Below, piece after piece: positions 41,421 through 51,775 of a stretch of 64,000 nucleotides of DNA. The position numbers and the translations under genes were made by a program. Numbering within the stretch: the first letter of the stretch is position 1; every line of letters starts with the position of its first letter. The stretch spans positions 81,882 to 145,881 of the forward strand of contig NZ_VNHM01000009.1 of the NCBI RefSeq assembly GCF_008124625.1, given 5' to 3'. The notes under the pieces are model-generated. The model ran no database searches. It saw only the letters and a program-made list of their open reading frames with translations, and had not been told where the DNA came from. Source of the stretch: Desulfallas thermosapovorans DSM 6562 (GTDB taxonomy: Bacteria; Bacillota; Desulfotomaculia; Desulfotomaculales; Desulfallaceae).

Positions 41421-42878
41421 TTAATGTAAGAAGAATGTATGAGCTGCGTTATTAACCACTTCGGAAAGCGGTCCCGGATAAACACCAATAACCAGCGTTG
41501 CTATGGTAGCCACAATCAACGTCACAGCCACCGGACTGGATACCTTGATTGGTGTTGCGTCAACGGGATCATCGCGATACATGACCAGTGCCACCCGCAG
41601 GTAGTAGTACACTGACACCATACTCATGATCAAACCGATAAACACCAGCCATAGATAACCGTCCACAATGGTTTTGAATAGGTAGAATTTGCCTGCAAAA
41701 CCAGCCAGCGGAGGAATACCGGCCATACTTAGGAGTGCCACCAGCATCACCGCTGCCATTAAAGGAGAGCGCTGGGCCAAACCGGCATAATCCTTTAACT
41801 CGTCACTACCGGTCACGTTGTAGTAATAAGCCACCACTGTAAAGGCCGCCATAGTGGCAAAGACATACAGGAAAGCGTAGAACATGACACCTTTGATTCC
41901 GGCTTCTGTTGCGGTCACCAAACCCACCATAATATAACCTGCCTGGGCGATACTGGAGTAAGCCAGCATCCTTTTGATGTTGGTCTGGGGTATGGCCACC
42001 AGGTTGCCGACAATTATGGTCACAGCGGCCAAAATGGCTATCACCATAGCCCAGTGTTCCCAAATTCCCGGTAAACCGGCAATGAACAACCGCACAATAA
42101 TGGCCAGCGAAGCCGCCTTGGAACCCACTGCTAGAAATGCCGTCACCGGAGTGGGAGCACCTTCGTAAACGTCAGGTGACCACATATGGAACGGCACAGC
42201 GGATATTTTGAACCCGAGGCCGGCGATAACCATCACAACAGCCAGCATCAGGGCAGGTGACAGAGGCTGCATTGCAATGATCCTGCTCACTTCAAGTATG
42301 GTTATGCTGCCGGTAAGGCCGTAAATCAGGCTTAAACCATACAGAAGCACTGCCGAGCTCATTCCAGCCAGCAGCAAATATTTAATGCCGGCTTCCACTG
42401 ATTTGCTATCTGATTTGCGGAAGCAAACCAGAATGACAAAGGATAAGGTCATCAACTCCAGACCCAGGTAAAAAGTTATAAAGTCACCCGCTGAGGCCAT
42501 GACCATCATACCCAGCGTCGCAAATACCGTAAGACTGTAATACTCGGTCTGGAAACCCGTGTCATCCACATAACGCATGCAGCCAAGTATTACCAGCGCA
42601 GCCGCCGTCAGGAATGTGATTTTCCAGAACAGCGCGTAATTGTCCAGCAGGTACATACCGCTTAGCAGTTCCCGGTTATCGCCCCACAGGGAAACCGCCA
42701 CAGCCATGATACCCAATATACCCAGCAAGCTGACCCAGCCAAGGCCGTGCTTGGATCCTCTGGGTACAACAATGCCCATGATGAGCACTCCCAGTGCCAG
42801 TACGGCAGTAAGCATTTCCAGCGTCAATGCGGAAGGGTCAAATGGTAACGTGAAAACAAACATATTATCAGCTGGCAT
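41421..42878 (-). CDS. nuoN: NADH:quinone oxidoreductase-type complex I subunit N
   Basis: 485 residues with about 14 membrane spans and proton-channel residues: LGLELMTLSFVILVCFRKSD, EAGIKYLLLAGMSSAVLLYG, KISAVPFHMWSPDVYEGAPT (lysine and Trp-Ser-Pro-Asp), MLAYSSIAQAGYIMVG. It ends the 11-gene nuo operon. Confidence 0.95.
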   Translation of the reverse strand: MPADNMFVFTLPFDPSALTLEMLTAVLALGVLIMGIVVPRGSKHGLGWVSLLGILGIMAVAVSLWGDNRELLSGMYLLDNYALFWKITFLTAAALVILGCMRYVDDTGFQTEYYSLTVFATLGMMVMASAGDFITFYLGLELMTLSFVILVCFRKSDSKSVEAGIKYLLLAGMSSAVLLYGLSLIYGLTGSITILEVSRIIAMQPLSPALMLAVVMVIAGLGFKISAVPFHMWSPDVYEGAPTPVTAFLAVGSKAASLAIIVRLFIAGLPGIWEHWAMVIAILAAVTIIVGNLVAIPQTNIKRMLAYSSIAQAGYIMVGLVTATEAGIKGVMFYAFLYVFATMAAFTVVAYYYNVTGSDELKDYAGLAQRSPLMAAVMLVALLSMAGIPPLAGFAGKFYLFKTIVDGYLWLVFIGLIMSMVSVYYYLRVALVMYRDDPVDATPIKVSSPVAVTLIVATIATLVIGVYPGPLSEVVNNAAHTFFLH

Positions 42879-44399
42879 TTAAAACTTCCCCCCTAACTGG
42901 AGCGCGTCGCTTATCGCAGCATGCAGGGGCACGACGCCGCTGTTAATCATGTCAAACAACAGGGAGGGGAGGAAACCTCCAACCACCAGTACGGTGCCCA
43001 GTACTACCAAAGGCACCATTTCCGGTCCCCTGATATCTTCCAGGTGATCATATTCCGCACGTGGCGGGCCGAAAAGGGTGTTGGCACCGGCACGTAGTAC
43101 ATACAGAGCGGTAATAATGATACCCGCAATACCGATAACCGCCAGGCCGCCATAGGCTTTAAAGCTGGCAATAAAGATGGTGAACTCGGGAATAAAGCTA
43201 ACCAAGCCCGGCAATCCCAGGGAAGCCATAGCCGCCAGCATAAATCCCACAGCCAGTCGCGGTGTTTGGCGAGCCAAACCGCCCATATCCGGAATCCAGC
43301 GGGTATGGGTTTTTTCGTAAATAAAGCCGATCATGGAGAAGAATAACGCGGCCATTACACCGTGGGCGAACATGTTGGCCACGGCACCATTTAAGCCAAT
43401 GACATCCAAACAGGCCACTGCTAAAATGACATAGCCCATGTGGCTGACACTGGAATAACCAACGACATATTTGAGGTCTTTCTGGGCCAGGGCGCCCATG
43501 GCGGCGTAAGCGACGCCGATAACACCCAGCACGGCCATATACGGGGCCCAGAAGGTAGCACCCAGAGGTAGCATGTAAACCGCAATTTTAATTAAACCGT
43601 AACCGCCGATTTTTTTCAATACACCGGCGTGGATCATACTCACCGCAGTGGGAGCCCCGGCATAACCGTCGGGTGACCAGGAGTGGAATGGCCACATGGA
43701 TATAAGTGAACCAAAACCAAGCAGCATCAGCGCAAACAGCCAGATTTGATCAAATCGTTCCAGCTGTTGGGCCACCACGGCCAACCCGGTGAAACTCATG
43801 TCCGGAACCCCGGCCAGGGCCGTTGTTTTTACGAACAGGGCAATTACACCCACCAGCAGGAACCCGCTTCCGATCAGCAAGTACATGGTCAGTTTCATAC
43901 CGGCGTATTCCTTGGTAACCCGTTTGGAACTACCCCAGATAACCACCATGACATAAATGGGAATAACCACTACTTCATAGAACAGCAGGAAGATAAACAG
44001 GTCGTGAGCGATAAAGGTACCCATAACACCGGCAATCAACAGCAGCAGCAGAATGAAAAATTCCTTGGGCCGGTTATTGACATTCCAGGAGGCGAATATC
44101 GCCGAAAATCCAATCAAGTTGGTTAACAGCAGCATGGGCAAACTGATGCCGTCCACGGCCAGGAAAAAGGTTACGCCCAAATCTCGAATCCATGGTATGT
44201 CGCGCCCGAAAACAAACTGCAGACCGCCGAGATCCTGGTTATAAGCAAAGTAAGCATACATACTAAGAGCCAGAGATATAAACATACCCACAGCGGCTAC
44301 ACTCTTAATCAGTATGTTTTCTTCCTTTGGTATAAACATCAGGATTAATGATGCAACCAGCGGCGCCAGCAAAATGGCTAAAAGCACCGGAAAATCCAT
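42879..44399 (-). CDS. nuoM: Complex I subunit M, antiporter-like
   Basis: 506 residues. FLLFYEVVVIPIYVMVVIWG, MWPFHSWSPDGYAGAPTAVS, KDLKYVVGYSSVSHMGYVIL are the NuoM proton-channel landmarks. It directly abuts nuoN and overlaps nuoL by one base. Confidence 0.95.
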   Translation of the reverse strand: MDFPVLLAILLAPLVASLILMFIPKEENILIKSVAAVGMFISLALSMYAYFAYNQDLGGLQFVFGRDIPWIRDLGVTFFLAVDGISLPMLLLTNLIGFSAIFASWNVNNRPKEFFILLLLLIAGVMGTFIAHDLFIFLLFYEVVVIPIYVMVVIWGSSKRVTKEYAGMKLTMYLLIGSGFLLVGVIALFVKTTALAGVPDMSFTGLAVVAQQLERFDQIWLFALMLLGFGSLISMWPFHSWSPDGYAGAPTAVSMIHAGVLKKIGGYGLIKIAVYMLPLGATFWAPYMAVLGVIGVAYAAMGALAQKDLKYVVGYSSVSHMGYVILAVACLDVIGLNGAVANMFAHGVMAALFFSMIGFIYEKTHTRWIPDMGGLARQTPRLAVGFMLAAMASLGLPGLVSFIPEFTIFIASFKAYGGLAVIGIAGIIITALYVLRAGANTLFGPPRAEYDHLEDIRGPEMVPLVVLGTVLVVGGFLPSLLFDMINSGVVPLHAAISDALQLGGKF

Positions 44400-46333
44400 T
44401 ACTTAACACCTCCCAGAACCAAGCCGGCGGCGGACGGACCGGTAAAGGCCATTAGCACAGCCACAGCCAGCACGCCAAGGAAGAAAATTAATACATAGTT
44501 CTGCAACCGGCCGGATTGGAATACGCGCAAACCATCGCCGGACAGCCTGGCAAAGGCACCGATACCGTTAACGATGTTGTCCACCACGTAAATATCAAAC
44601 AGGTAGAACAGTTTGGCGGTACCGTCCACCAGTGCGTGGTTGAACCACAGGTATAGCTCGTCAATGTAGTATTTATGATAGAGCATCCGGTATACGGGAC
44701 CGAACCATTTGGCCATGGCTTTGGCCCGTTTCTTTTCCGTATCTTTCAGATATAATGTGTAGGCCAGATAAATACCTGCACAGGCCAGTACAACGGAAAG
44801 CAACATGGCTCCATAATTAGCCGCGGCATGATGCGGGTGTCCAAAATAAATCCATTCTGCCCATATATTGTTCCAGGGAGTACCCATCCAGCCGGCCCCT
44901 ATGGCCCCTGCCGACAGAACAATCAGGGGAACTGTCATGGTCCACGGGGACTCCTTGGGATGATTGGCGGGATTTTCTTTGCCAAAGAAAGCCAGAAAGA
45001 TCATCCGCCACATATAAAATGCGGTTAAAAAGGCGGTAAATGCCGCCATGGCAAAAAGTACATAATGTCCTTCGGCCAGTGTGGAAACTAAAATTTCGTC
45101 CTTGCTCCAAAATCCGGAAAAAGGTGGAATACCGGCAATAGCCAGGCCGCCAATGACAAATGTCCAGGCAGTGATGGGCATTTTCTTGACCAGTCCACCC
45201 ATTTCCCACACATCGGCCTTGTGGTGCAGGGCCACCAGCACACTACCGGCACCCAGGAACATCAGGGCCTTAAAGAAAGCGTGGGTCCACATATGGAACA
45301 TACTGGCGGTCAGACTACCCACCCCCAGGGCCAGCATCATATAACCCAGCTGGCTGACGGTGGAATACGCCAGTATTTTCTTAATTTCACGTTGCGTAAT
45401 GGCAATGGTGGCGGCAAAAAGTGCTGTAAAAGCACCGGTGACTGCCACCAACTGCATGGCCGATTCCACTTCATGGAACAGGAACATGGTACGACCCACC
45501 AGGTATACACCGGCCACGACCATGGTGGCGGCGTGGATCAGCGCGCTGACCGGAGTGGGGCCTTCCATGGCATCCGGCAACCAAACATGCAATGGAAACT
45601 GACCGGATTTACCGATGGGCCCGATGAACACCAGCACGGCAATCAGTGTAAGTATGCCATAGGTGGTGTATGCCTCAAAATGGGCAATTCGCTCGGCCAA
45701 TTCGGTGAGGTTAAGTGTGCCAAATACAATCTGCAGCGCCAGGATGCCCAGCAAGAGGCCGAAATCCGCCACACGGCAGGTGACGAATGCTTTCTTGGCC
45801 GCCTCCCGGGCCGATATCTTATGCGTGTAAAATCCAATCAACAGGTATGAACATAGTCCCACCAGTTCCCATGCAATAAACATTTGCAGCAGGTTGCTGG
45901 AAATGACCAGCAGCAGCATGGAAGCACCGAACAGCGACAGGTATGAGAAAAATACCGAAAAACCATCTTCTCCATCCATATAACCAATGGAGTACAGATA
46001 GATAAAGGTTGCAATAAACGAAACCATGACCATCATCATGGCCGATACAGGATCCAACTGTATCCCCACGTCTATTTGCAAATCAGGCATCCCCGGCAAT
46101 CCCAGGGAGAACCAGCGAATGGCATAAACCAGCGGTTTTTCCGCATATTCATGATTGGTGAAAATCCCGTACGCCGCCAGAGTGGCAATGACACAGGACA
46201 AGGCCATCGATGCCACCGTCACGATGGCACTGAGCTTTTGCCATGGCCGGGTGAGGAATACTATTACCACAAAGGCAAGGGCGGGAAGGAGCGGCACCAA
46301 CCATGCATGCTGCATTGCATATTCAACAAGCAT
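44399..46333 (-). CDS. nuoL: Complex I subunit L, antiporter-like with long lateral helix
   Basis: 644 residues. DGEDGFSVFFSYLSLFGASM, FIAWELVGLCSYLLIGFYTH, KSGQFPLHVWLPDAMEGPTP and KKILAYSTVSQLGYMMLALG identify NuoL. The C-terminal tail carries the horizontal helix (YYIDELYLWFNHALVDG). Confidence 0.95.
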   Translation of the reverse strand: MLVEYAMQHAWLVPLLPALAFVVIVFLTRPWQKLSAIVTVASMALSCVIATLAAYGIFTNHEYAEKPLVYAIRWFSLGLPGMPDLQIDVGIQLDPVSAMMMVMVSFIATFIYLYSIGYMDGEDGFSVFFSYLSLFGASMLLLVISSNLLQMFIAWELVGLCSYLLIGFYTHKISAREAAKKAFVTCRVADFGLLLGILALQIVFGTLNLTELAERIAHFEAYTTYGILTLIAVLVFIGPIGKSGQFPLHVWLPDAMEGPTPVSALIHAATMVVAGVYLVGRTMFLFHEVESAMQLVAVTGAFTALFAATIAITQREIKKILAYSTVSQLGYMMLALGVGSLTASMFHMWTHAFFKALMFLGAGSVLVALHHKADVWEMGGLVKKMPITAWTFVIGGLAIAGIPPFSGFWSKDEILVSTLAEGHYVLFAMAAFTAFLTAFYMWRMIFLAFFGKENPANHPKESPWTMTVPLIVLSAGAIGAGWMGTPWNNIWAEWIYFGHPHHAAANYGAMLLSVVLACAGIYLAYTLYLKDTEKKRAKAMAKWFGPVYRMLYHKYYIDELYLWFNHALVDGTAKLFYLFDIYVVDNIVNGIGAFARLSGDGLRVFQSGRLQNYVLIFFLGVLAVAVLMAFTGPSAAGLVLGGVK

Positions 46334-46366
46334 TATCTAAAAGCACCTACCTTCACTTTTAAAATC

Positions 46367-46681
46367 CTACCATTTCAGCCAGTCAAAATCGTCCAGATTT
46401 ACAGACAGCTTATTGCGGTAGATGGCTATGATAATGGCCAGCCCTATACCCACTTCGGCGGCGGCCACGGTAATGACAAAAACAGCGAATATTTGTCCGA
46501 TAAAATCGGTTGGGGTAATATACTTGCTGAAGGCCAACAGGTTAATATTCACCGCATTTAACATCAGCTCAATGCAAATGAGCACGGCCACAGCATTGCG
46601 CTTGGTCATAACACCAAACAGACCGATACTGAACAGCAGGGCCGAAAGCACCACATAATGGGTTAAACTAATCGTCAGCAT
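46367..46681 (-). CDS. nuoK: Complex I subunit K
   Basis: 104 residues, three membrane spans with the conserved Glu in ICIELMLNAVNINLLAF and a second in AAEVGIGLAIIIAI. It overlaps nuoJ by 14 nt. Confidence 0.95.
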   Translation of the reverse strand: MLTISLTHYVVLSALLFSIGLFGVMTKRNAVAVLICIELMLNAVNINLLAFSKYITPTDFIGQIFAVFVITVAAAEVGIGLAIIIAIYRNKLSVNLDDFDWLKW

Positions 46682-47198
46682 TGGCCTTCACCCCCTCATC
46701 CCTGGCGATTACAAGGGCACCGATCAGGGCCACCAATAAAAGAATGGCCACTACTTCAAAGGGAATTACATATTTACTAAGCAGCAATGCACCGATGGCG
46801 TGAATGGTGTTTTCGGGCACCGCCTGTGTCGTCACCAGTTCGGTCCAGGCGGTACGACCGGCGAATACAGCACACATGGCCACCACCAGGGCCGTCAGAC
46901 CGGCGCCAGCTAATAGTTGATTATTGAACAGGTTGGTACTTTTCATGTCCGGCCGTTGAATCAGCATGACACCGAAAACCACCATGATACAGACAGCCCC
47001 GGCATATACCAGAACCTGTATAGCGGCTATAAAGTCGGCATCCAACAGTAGAAACAATCCGGCCATGGATACGAAGGTAACGGCCAAAAACAGAACCGCG
47101 TGTACAATATTGCGTGCAAATATTACCAAAGTAGCGTTACCCAAAATAGTTATCGCTAACCCGTAAAAAGCAATTACGCTGTATATACTGGTTTCCAT
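46668..47198 (-). CDS. nuoJ: Complex I subunit J
   Basis: 176 residues, five membrane spans. FLAVTFVSMAGLFLLLDADF, AAIQVLVYAGAVCIMVVFG and SKYVIPFEVVAILLLVALIG are typical of NuoJ. It lies 3 nt after nuoI. Confidence 0.94.
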   Translation of the reverse strand: METSIYSVIAFYGLAITILGNATLVIFARNIVHAVLFLAVTFVSMAGLFLLLDADFIAAIQVLVYAGAVCIMVVFGVMLIQRPDMKSTNLFNNQLLAGAGLTALVVAMCAVFAGRTAWTELVTTQAVPENTIHAIGALLLSKYVIPFEVVAILLLVALIGALVIARDEGVKANADD

Positions 47199-47201
47199 CG
47201 G

Positions 47202-47726
47202 TTACTGACCCTCCTTACCGGGAGCCTTGCCGGCGGCAACCTCTGCTGCAGCAGGTGCAGCGGATTTTTCGGCCTTAGCCTTGGGCTTGGGTTTGGGTTT
47301 GGGCGCAGCCTTTGCTGCCGGTGCTTCCTCCTCCACTGGTTCGGCAGGTGCTTCTCGCCGCACCAAAACAAGAGGGATGTCCCTGTAAAAATATTGATTC
47401 ATATTAAAATCCTTGGAAAAATGCAGTGCATCTTTATTACAGGATTCAACGCACATACCACAGTACATGCAGTACTGAATATTCATTACATAATCAGTTA
47501 GAAATTGTTTTTTGCCCACCTTCTGTTTTTTCAGGTCGATAACCCTGTTTGGACAGGCATTGGCACACAACCCGCAGGCAATGCATTTATCCACATCCAA
47601 AACGAACTTGCCGTGAAAGCGCTCCGGTATTGTATGCTGCACTTCCGGGTACTGAACTGTCAGCTTGGGGGCCCAAAACTCTTTCCAGGTAATTTGCAAA
47701 CCTTTCACTAACCCTTTACCAAACAT
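47202..47726 (-). CDS. nuoI: Complex I subunit I with Ala/Pro/Lys-rich extension
   Basis: 174 residues. Two 4Fe-4S motifs, CIACGLCANACPNRVIDL and CMYCGMCVESCNKDALHF, form clusters N6a/N6b. The C-terminal 45 residues are low-complexity Ala/Pro/Lys (KAAPKPKPKPKAKAEKS and similar), absent from short NuoI proteins. With no NuoEFG, this subunit could accept electrons directly from ferredoxin or another donor. Confidence 0.94.
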   Translation of the reverse strand: MFGKGLVKGLQITWKEFWAPKLTVQYPEVQHTIPERFHGKFVLDVDKCIACGLCANACPNRVIDLKKQKVGKKQFLTDYVMNIQYCMYCGMCVESCNKDALHFSKDFNMNQYFYRDIPLVLVRREAPAEPVEEEAPAAKAAPKPKPKPKAKAEKSAAPAAAEVAAGKAPGKEGQ

Positions 47727-47730
47727 GCAA

Positions 47731-48783
47731 TCACCACCCTATCGCCCGGTAAATGTACATCCCTATACCGGTTACAAAGATGTTGGCCAAAGAAAGTGGT
47801 ACTAATACTTTCCAGCCAAAGCCCATGAGCTGGTCCACCCGTATCCTGGGATAAGTCCAGCGAAGCTGCATAATAATGAACATTACGACATACACTTTGA
47901 GGAAAAACCACACCCAGGAAGGAATGATGGTCAAACCAAAGGGTGCATGCCACCCGCCCAAAAACAAAATCGTGGTTAAAGCACAAACCACCAGCATATT
48001 GGCGTACTCAGCCAGGTAGAACATAGCAAAGGCCATGCCGCCATATTCAGTGTTAAACCCGTTGACCAGTTCGGATTCACCTTCCATCAGGTCAAAGGGA
48101 GTACGGTTACATTCCGCCACAGCGGCGATAAAATAAATTAGGAATGCAATGGGTTGGGTAAAAATAAACCAGGTGTGTTCTTGGGCCGCAATAATATCGG
48201 ACATTTTCAAACTTCCCACAATCATGACCACACCCAGGATAGCCAGCACCATCGGTAATTCGTAACTAACCATCTGAGCCACCACACGCATGCCGCCGAG
48301 CAAAGAATATTTATTGTTGGACGCCCAGCTGGCCATCCAAAAAATGATGGTGGACAGCGAGGCAATGGCTAGAAGGTATAACAATCCTATATTCATATCA
48401 ATGGCCGCCATATTTTGACCAAAGGGTATTACTGCAAACACCATTAATGTGGGTACGAAAATCAGCACGGGAGCAAGTAAAAAAGGTATTAGATCCGCTT
48501 CCTTGTTGATAATGATTTCCTTGCTAATTAGTTTGCCGATATCGCACGTGGTTTGCAAAAGTCCCTTGGGGCCGACCCGGTTGGGGCCAATACGGGCCTG
48601 CATATAGGCGGCAACTTTACGCTCCATGTAAACCAGCCACAGAGCATTAACTAAAATAAATACGAGGATAGCCAAAAGCTTGACCAGCATCACGATGGCC
48701 TCATTTATTTCCAGGGGTACGCCCAGGCCACCGAGGAAAGATCTCAGCCCACCGGCTATGCCTACAAATAAATTTTCCAACAT
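47731..48783 (-). CDS. nuoH: Complex I subunit H
   Basis: 350 residues, eight membrane spans. WLVYMERKVAAYMQARIGPN, RVGPKGLLQTTCDIGKLISK, ECNRTPFDLMEGESELVNGF and GMAFAMFYLAEYANM are NuoH quinone-pocket signatures. Confidence 0.96.
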   Translation of the reverse strand: MLENLFVGIAGGLRSFLGGLGVPLEINEAIVMLVKLLAILVFILVNALWLVYMERKVAAYMQARIGPNRVGPKGLLQTTCDIGKLISKEIIINKEADLIPFLLAPVLIFVPTLMVFAVIPFGQNMAAIDMNIGLLYLLAIASLSTIIFWMASWASNNKYSLLGGMRVVAQMVSYELPMVLAILGVVMIVGSLKMSDIIAAQEHTWFIFTQPIAFLIYFIAAVAECNRTPFDLMEGESELVNGFNTEYGGMAFAMFYLAEYANMLVVCALTTILFLGGWHAPFGLTIIPSWVWFFLKVYVVMFIIMQLRWTYPRIRVDQLMGFGWKVLVPLSLANIFVTGIGMYIYRAIGW

Positions 48784-48812
48784 GCCTCTTCTCCCCTATG
48801 ATCCCGTATTTG

Positions 48813-49916
48813 CTAACAATCCACTTCACCCAAAACAATGTCAATACTACCCAGTATGGCCACAACGTCGGCTATCAGGTAACCACGCAGCATTTCATCC
48901 AAATAACCCAGGTTAATAAAGGATGGCCTGCGTACATGAACACGATACGGCTTGTTACTGCCGTCGCTGACCACATAATAGCCGATGATACCCTTGGAGC
49001 TCTCTATTTCCTCGTAAGCTTCACCCTTGGGAGGTTTGAGCACTTTAGGCACCTTGGCGATAATGGGACCGTCAATTTCTTTAATTTGTTCGATGGCTTG
49101 CTGGATAATCCTTACGGACTGGCGCATTTCCCGCACCCGGCAGAAAAAGCGGTCAAAACAGTCACCGTTTTCACCCAGCGGCACATCAAAATCAAAACGG
49201 TCATAAATGCTGTATGACTTAACTTTGCGCAAATCGTAATTCACCCCGCTGCCCCTTAAGACCGGGCCGCTGAGGCTGTAATTTATGGCTGTCTCCGGTT
49301 TAAGCACACCCACAGCCTTGGTCCTGGCCTGGAATATTTCATTGCCGGTAATCAGACCGTCATACTCGTCGATATAACCCGGCATTTCATCCATCAGCTT
49401 CTTAAGCTTATCCAGCCAGCCCTCCGGAACATCGGCAGCCACACCACCAATGCGGGCGTAGCTCAGAGTCATTCTGGAACCAGTGAGTTCCTCCAGAAGA
49501 TCCATCATTTTCTCCCGCTCGCGGAAGCAAAGGAGAAATCCTGTGAAACCTCCCATATCCAGCGCGTATACACCTGTGGCCAGTACGTGACTGGTCAGAC
49601 GGGAAAGCTCCCCGGAAATAACCCGCAGGTACTCGGCCCTTTCCGGCACCTCAATACCCATCAGCTTTTCTACGGCCATCACATAACCCCAGTTTTGCAG
49701 CATAGCCGCAAGGTAATCCATGCGATCGGTATAGGGGATAAACTGAGGGTAAGTCCGCGATTCAGCTAATTTTTCCATACCACGGTGCAGGTAACCGCAA
49801 ATTGGCTCGGCTCGGACGATTCTTTCCCCGTCCATAGTAAGAACAACCCGGAATACACCGTGGGTACTGGGGTGTTGCGGGCCAAAGTTTATATTAAATT
49901 CTTGCGTCCTCAACAT
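48813..49916 (-). CDS. nuoD: Complex I subunit D
   Basis: 367 residues. [60 protein letters not shown] and [16 protein letters not shown] are diagnostic. It forms the quinone site with NuoB. Confidence 0.96.
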   Translation of the reverse strand: MLRTQEFNINFGPQHPSTHGVFRVVLTMDGERIVRAEPICGYLHRGMEKLAESRTYPQFIPYTDRMDYLAAMLQNWGYVMAVEKLMGIEVPERAEYLRVISGELSRLTSHVLATGVYALDMGGFTGFLLCFREREKMMDLLEELTGSRMTLSYARIGGVAADVPEGWLDKLKKLMDEMPGYIDEYDGLITGNEIFQARTKAVGVLKPETAINYSLSGPVLRGSGVNYDLRKVKSYSIYDRFDFDVPLGENGDCFDRFFCRVREMRQSVRIIQQAIEQIKEIDGPIIAKVPKVLKPPKGEAYEEIESSKGIIGYYVVSDGSNKPYRVHVRRPSFINLGYLDEMLRGYLIADVVAILGSIDIVLGEVDC

Positions 49917-49919
49917 GAG

Positions 49920-50363
49920 TTACTCCCTGCCACCTTTCCATTGGAAATCCTTGCGCAGCGGGTGTCCTTCATAATCGTAGTCCAGTAAAATGCGCTTGAG
50001 GTTGGGATGGCCGGTAAATACGATACCCAGTAAGTCGTATACTTCCCGCTCCTGCCAGTTTGCCCCGCCCCAGATGGGAAATACCGAAGGCAGCTCCGGA
50101 TTGTCCCTATCCACAGAGGTCTTAACCATCAACGTATAGCCCTTTGCAGTGGAATTGATATTATATATAACTTCGAATTTGTTTTCATCGATATAATCCA
50201 CGGCTGTCAGGTTGGTCAAAAAGTCCAGCGCGTAATCGTCTTTCAGTGCCTGCATAAATTCCAGCAGCTTGTCTTTGGGAACGATGACGGTCGACTGTTC
50301 ATTAACCTCAATATAATTAAATTTTTGCCTAAGCTCCTCCACCAGTGCAGCATTATCTATCAT
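49920..50363 (-). CDS. nuoC: Complex I subunit C
   Basis: 147 residues. VPSVFPIWGGANWQEREVYDL-like region (LPSVFPIWGGANWQEREVYD) and GHPNLKRILLDYDYEGHPLR identify NuoC. Separate from NuoD here. Confidence 0.95.
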   Translation of the reverse strand: MIDNAALVEELRQKFNYIEVNEQSTVIVPKDKLLEFMQALKDDYALDFLTNLTAVDYIDENKFEVIYNINSTAKGYTLMVKTSVDRDNPELPSVFPIWGGANWQEREVYDLLGIVFTGHPNLKRILLDYDYEGHPLRKDFQWKGGRE

Positions 50364-50364
50364 T

Positions 50365-50958
50365 TTAACCCGTCACCACCTTGCCTTTTGACCTTTGAAG
50401 GTACTCCCGTTTGTCAAGAATCTTGGCCCTCAACATAAGGAATGCATCCAGCACCGCATCCGGCCTGGGCGGACAACCGGGCACATAAACATCCACAGGC
50501 ACCAGTTTATTGACACCGGGTACCACATGATAGGAATCCACAAAAGGCCCGCCGGAAATGGCACAACCGCCAATGGCCATACACCACTTGGGTTCAGACA
50601 TCTGTTCCCACAGGCGCACTACGAAATCCGCTGCTTTGGTGGTTACAGTACCGGCCACCAGCATAACATCAGCCTGGCGGGCGGTGTTACGCAAGACCTC
50701 GTACCCAAAGCGGGACAAGTCATAACGGGGACCCTGGGCGGCCATCAGGCCCTCAATGGCGCAGCAGGCCAAGCCAAAGCCAAGCGGCCAAATGGAGTGA
50801 GCCCGGGCCATGTTTAACACTTTTTCCACCGGAGCCAGGTGAACTAATCTTTTTACCTCATGCACGTTATAGAGATCCGGGTTATCACCGAAATATTCCG
50901 GGGCCCAAATGTCCTTTTGGACGGCTTCTATTTGTGTTTTCCCCTTGTTTACTTCCAT
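50365..50958 (-). CDS. nuoB: Complex I subunit B, N2 cluster
   Basis: 197 residues from ATG 50958, overlapping nuoA by 10 nt; the frame is open further up to 50988. N2-cluster ligands: [12 protein letters not shown] (tandem Cys), [11 protein letters not shown] and [18 protein letters not shown]. Good family length. Confidence 0.95.
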   Translation of the reverse strand: MEVNKGKTQIEAVQKDIWAPEYFGDNPDLYNVHEVKRLVHLAPVEKVLNMARAHSIWPLGFGLACCAIEGLMAAQGPRYDLSRFGYEVLRNTARQADVMLVAGTVTTKAADFVVRLWEQMSEPKWCMAIGGCAISGGPFVDSYHVVPGVNKLVPVDVYVPGCPPRPDAVLDAFLMLRAKILDKREYLQRSKGKVVTG

Positions 50959-51302
50959 TCCAACGCACCTTCCTTCCAGGCGTACCACAGACCAACGACT
51001 AAAATAAATACAAATATGATCATTTCAATGAACGCAAACAACCCCAGGCTTTGGAATTTGACCGCCCAGGCATAAAGATAAATAGTTTCCACATCAAATA
51101 TGACAAAAAGTAAAGCATAAAGGAAGTAACTGGTTCTAAACTGTACCCATGTGGGTCCCTGGGTCGGCATACCGCATTCATACACTTCCAGCTTTAACGG
51201 CGTATTCCGTCTCGGCTGAATAAGAAAACTGGTCACAATGCCACCTGCACCAAAAATAACTGCGACTACAAGAAATATAAATACTCCCGCCCAGTCCGAC
51301 AT
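50949..51302 (-). CDS. nuoA: Complex I subunit A
   Basis: 117 residues from ATG 51302, after GGGGGGAGAAAA; an earlier ATG at 51326 lacks a ribosome site. Three membrane spans, with [20 protein letters not shown] and [16 protein letters not shown]. First gene of the nuo operon. Confidence 0.95.
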   Translation of the reverse strand: MSDWAGVFIFLVVAVIFGAGGIVTSFLIQPRRNTPLKLEVYECGMPTQGPTWVQFRTSYFLYALLFVIFDVETIYLYAWAVKFQSLGLFAFIEMIIFVFILVVGLWYAWKEGALEWK

Positions 51303-51775
51303 TTTTCTCCCCCCTTTCTTTGGCAAATTTTATTTAAAAAATAATTAATTACATGACCGGAGAGCAAACGAGTTTATCATAATTTTTACGCAGTTCCCCG
51401 GCACACAACGTGTTTCTACATTTTTTAACAATGTGTCGCGTACCTGACGGAAATATTATGGAACATTAGTTAATATTTTTTAAATAACCATACCCATTGC
51501 CAAGCTAACAACAATTCATATAGTTGATACCTGGTACTAAAATGAAATTTACCTCGTCATAAAACAAAGCCACGGGATATATGCGTGTTTGATTTGTTAA
51601 TGCCCGCGGCAATGTCCAGTGCAAAAACACAATGTATACGTTGTCCACTGTATACATTCCATTTGGTTGGTCACGATTTATAATTTAATTGCTCCGACAG
51701 AAAAGGCTAAGCTTATATTATTTTTTCGCGATTGAGCTTAAAATCCCTGCCTTCATAAAATTTTTTTATGTCTTT
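51303..51775. other. Intergenic region upstream of nuoA with inverted repeat
   Basis: 473 bp, AT-rich, no credible ORF. AATGTATAC and GTATACATT (51631-51658) form a perfect 9-bp inverted repeat with a 10-nt spacer, about 330 bp upstream of nuoA. It could be an operator for nuo or for an unseen small RNA. No clear -35/-10 pair was found for nuoA. Confidence 0.45.
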
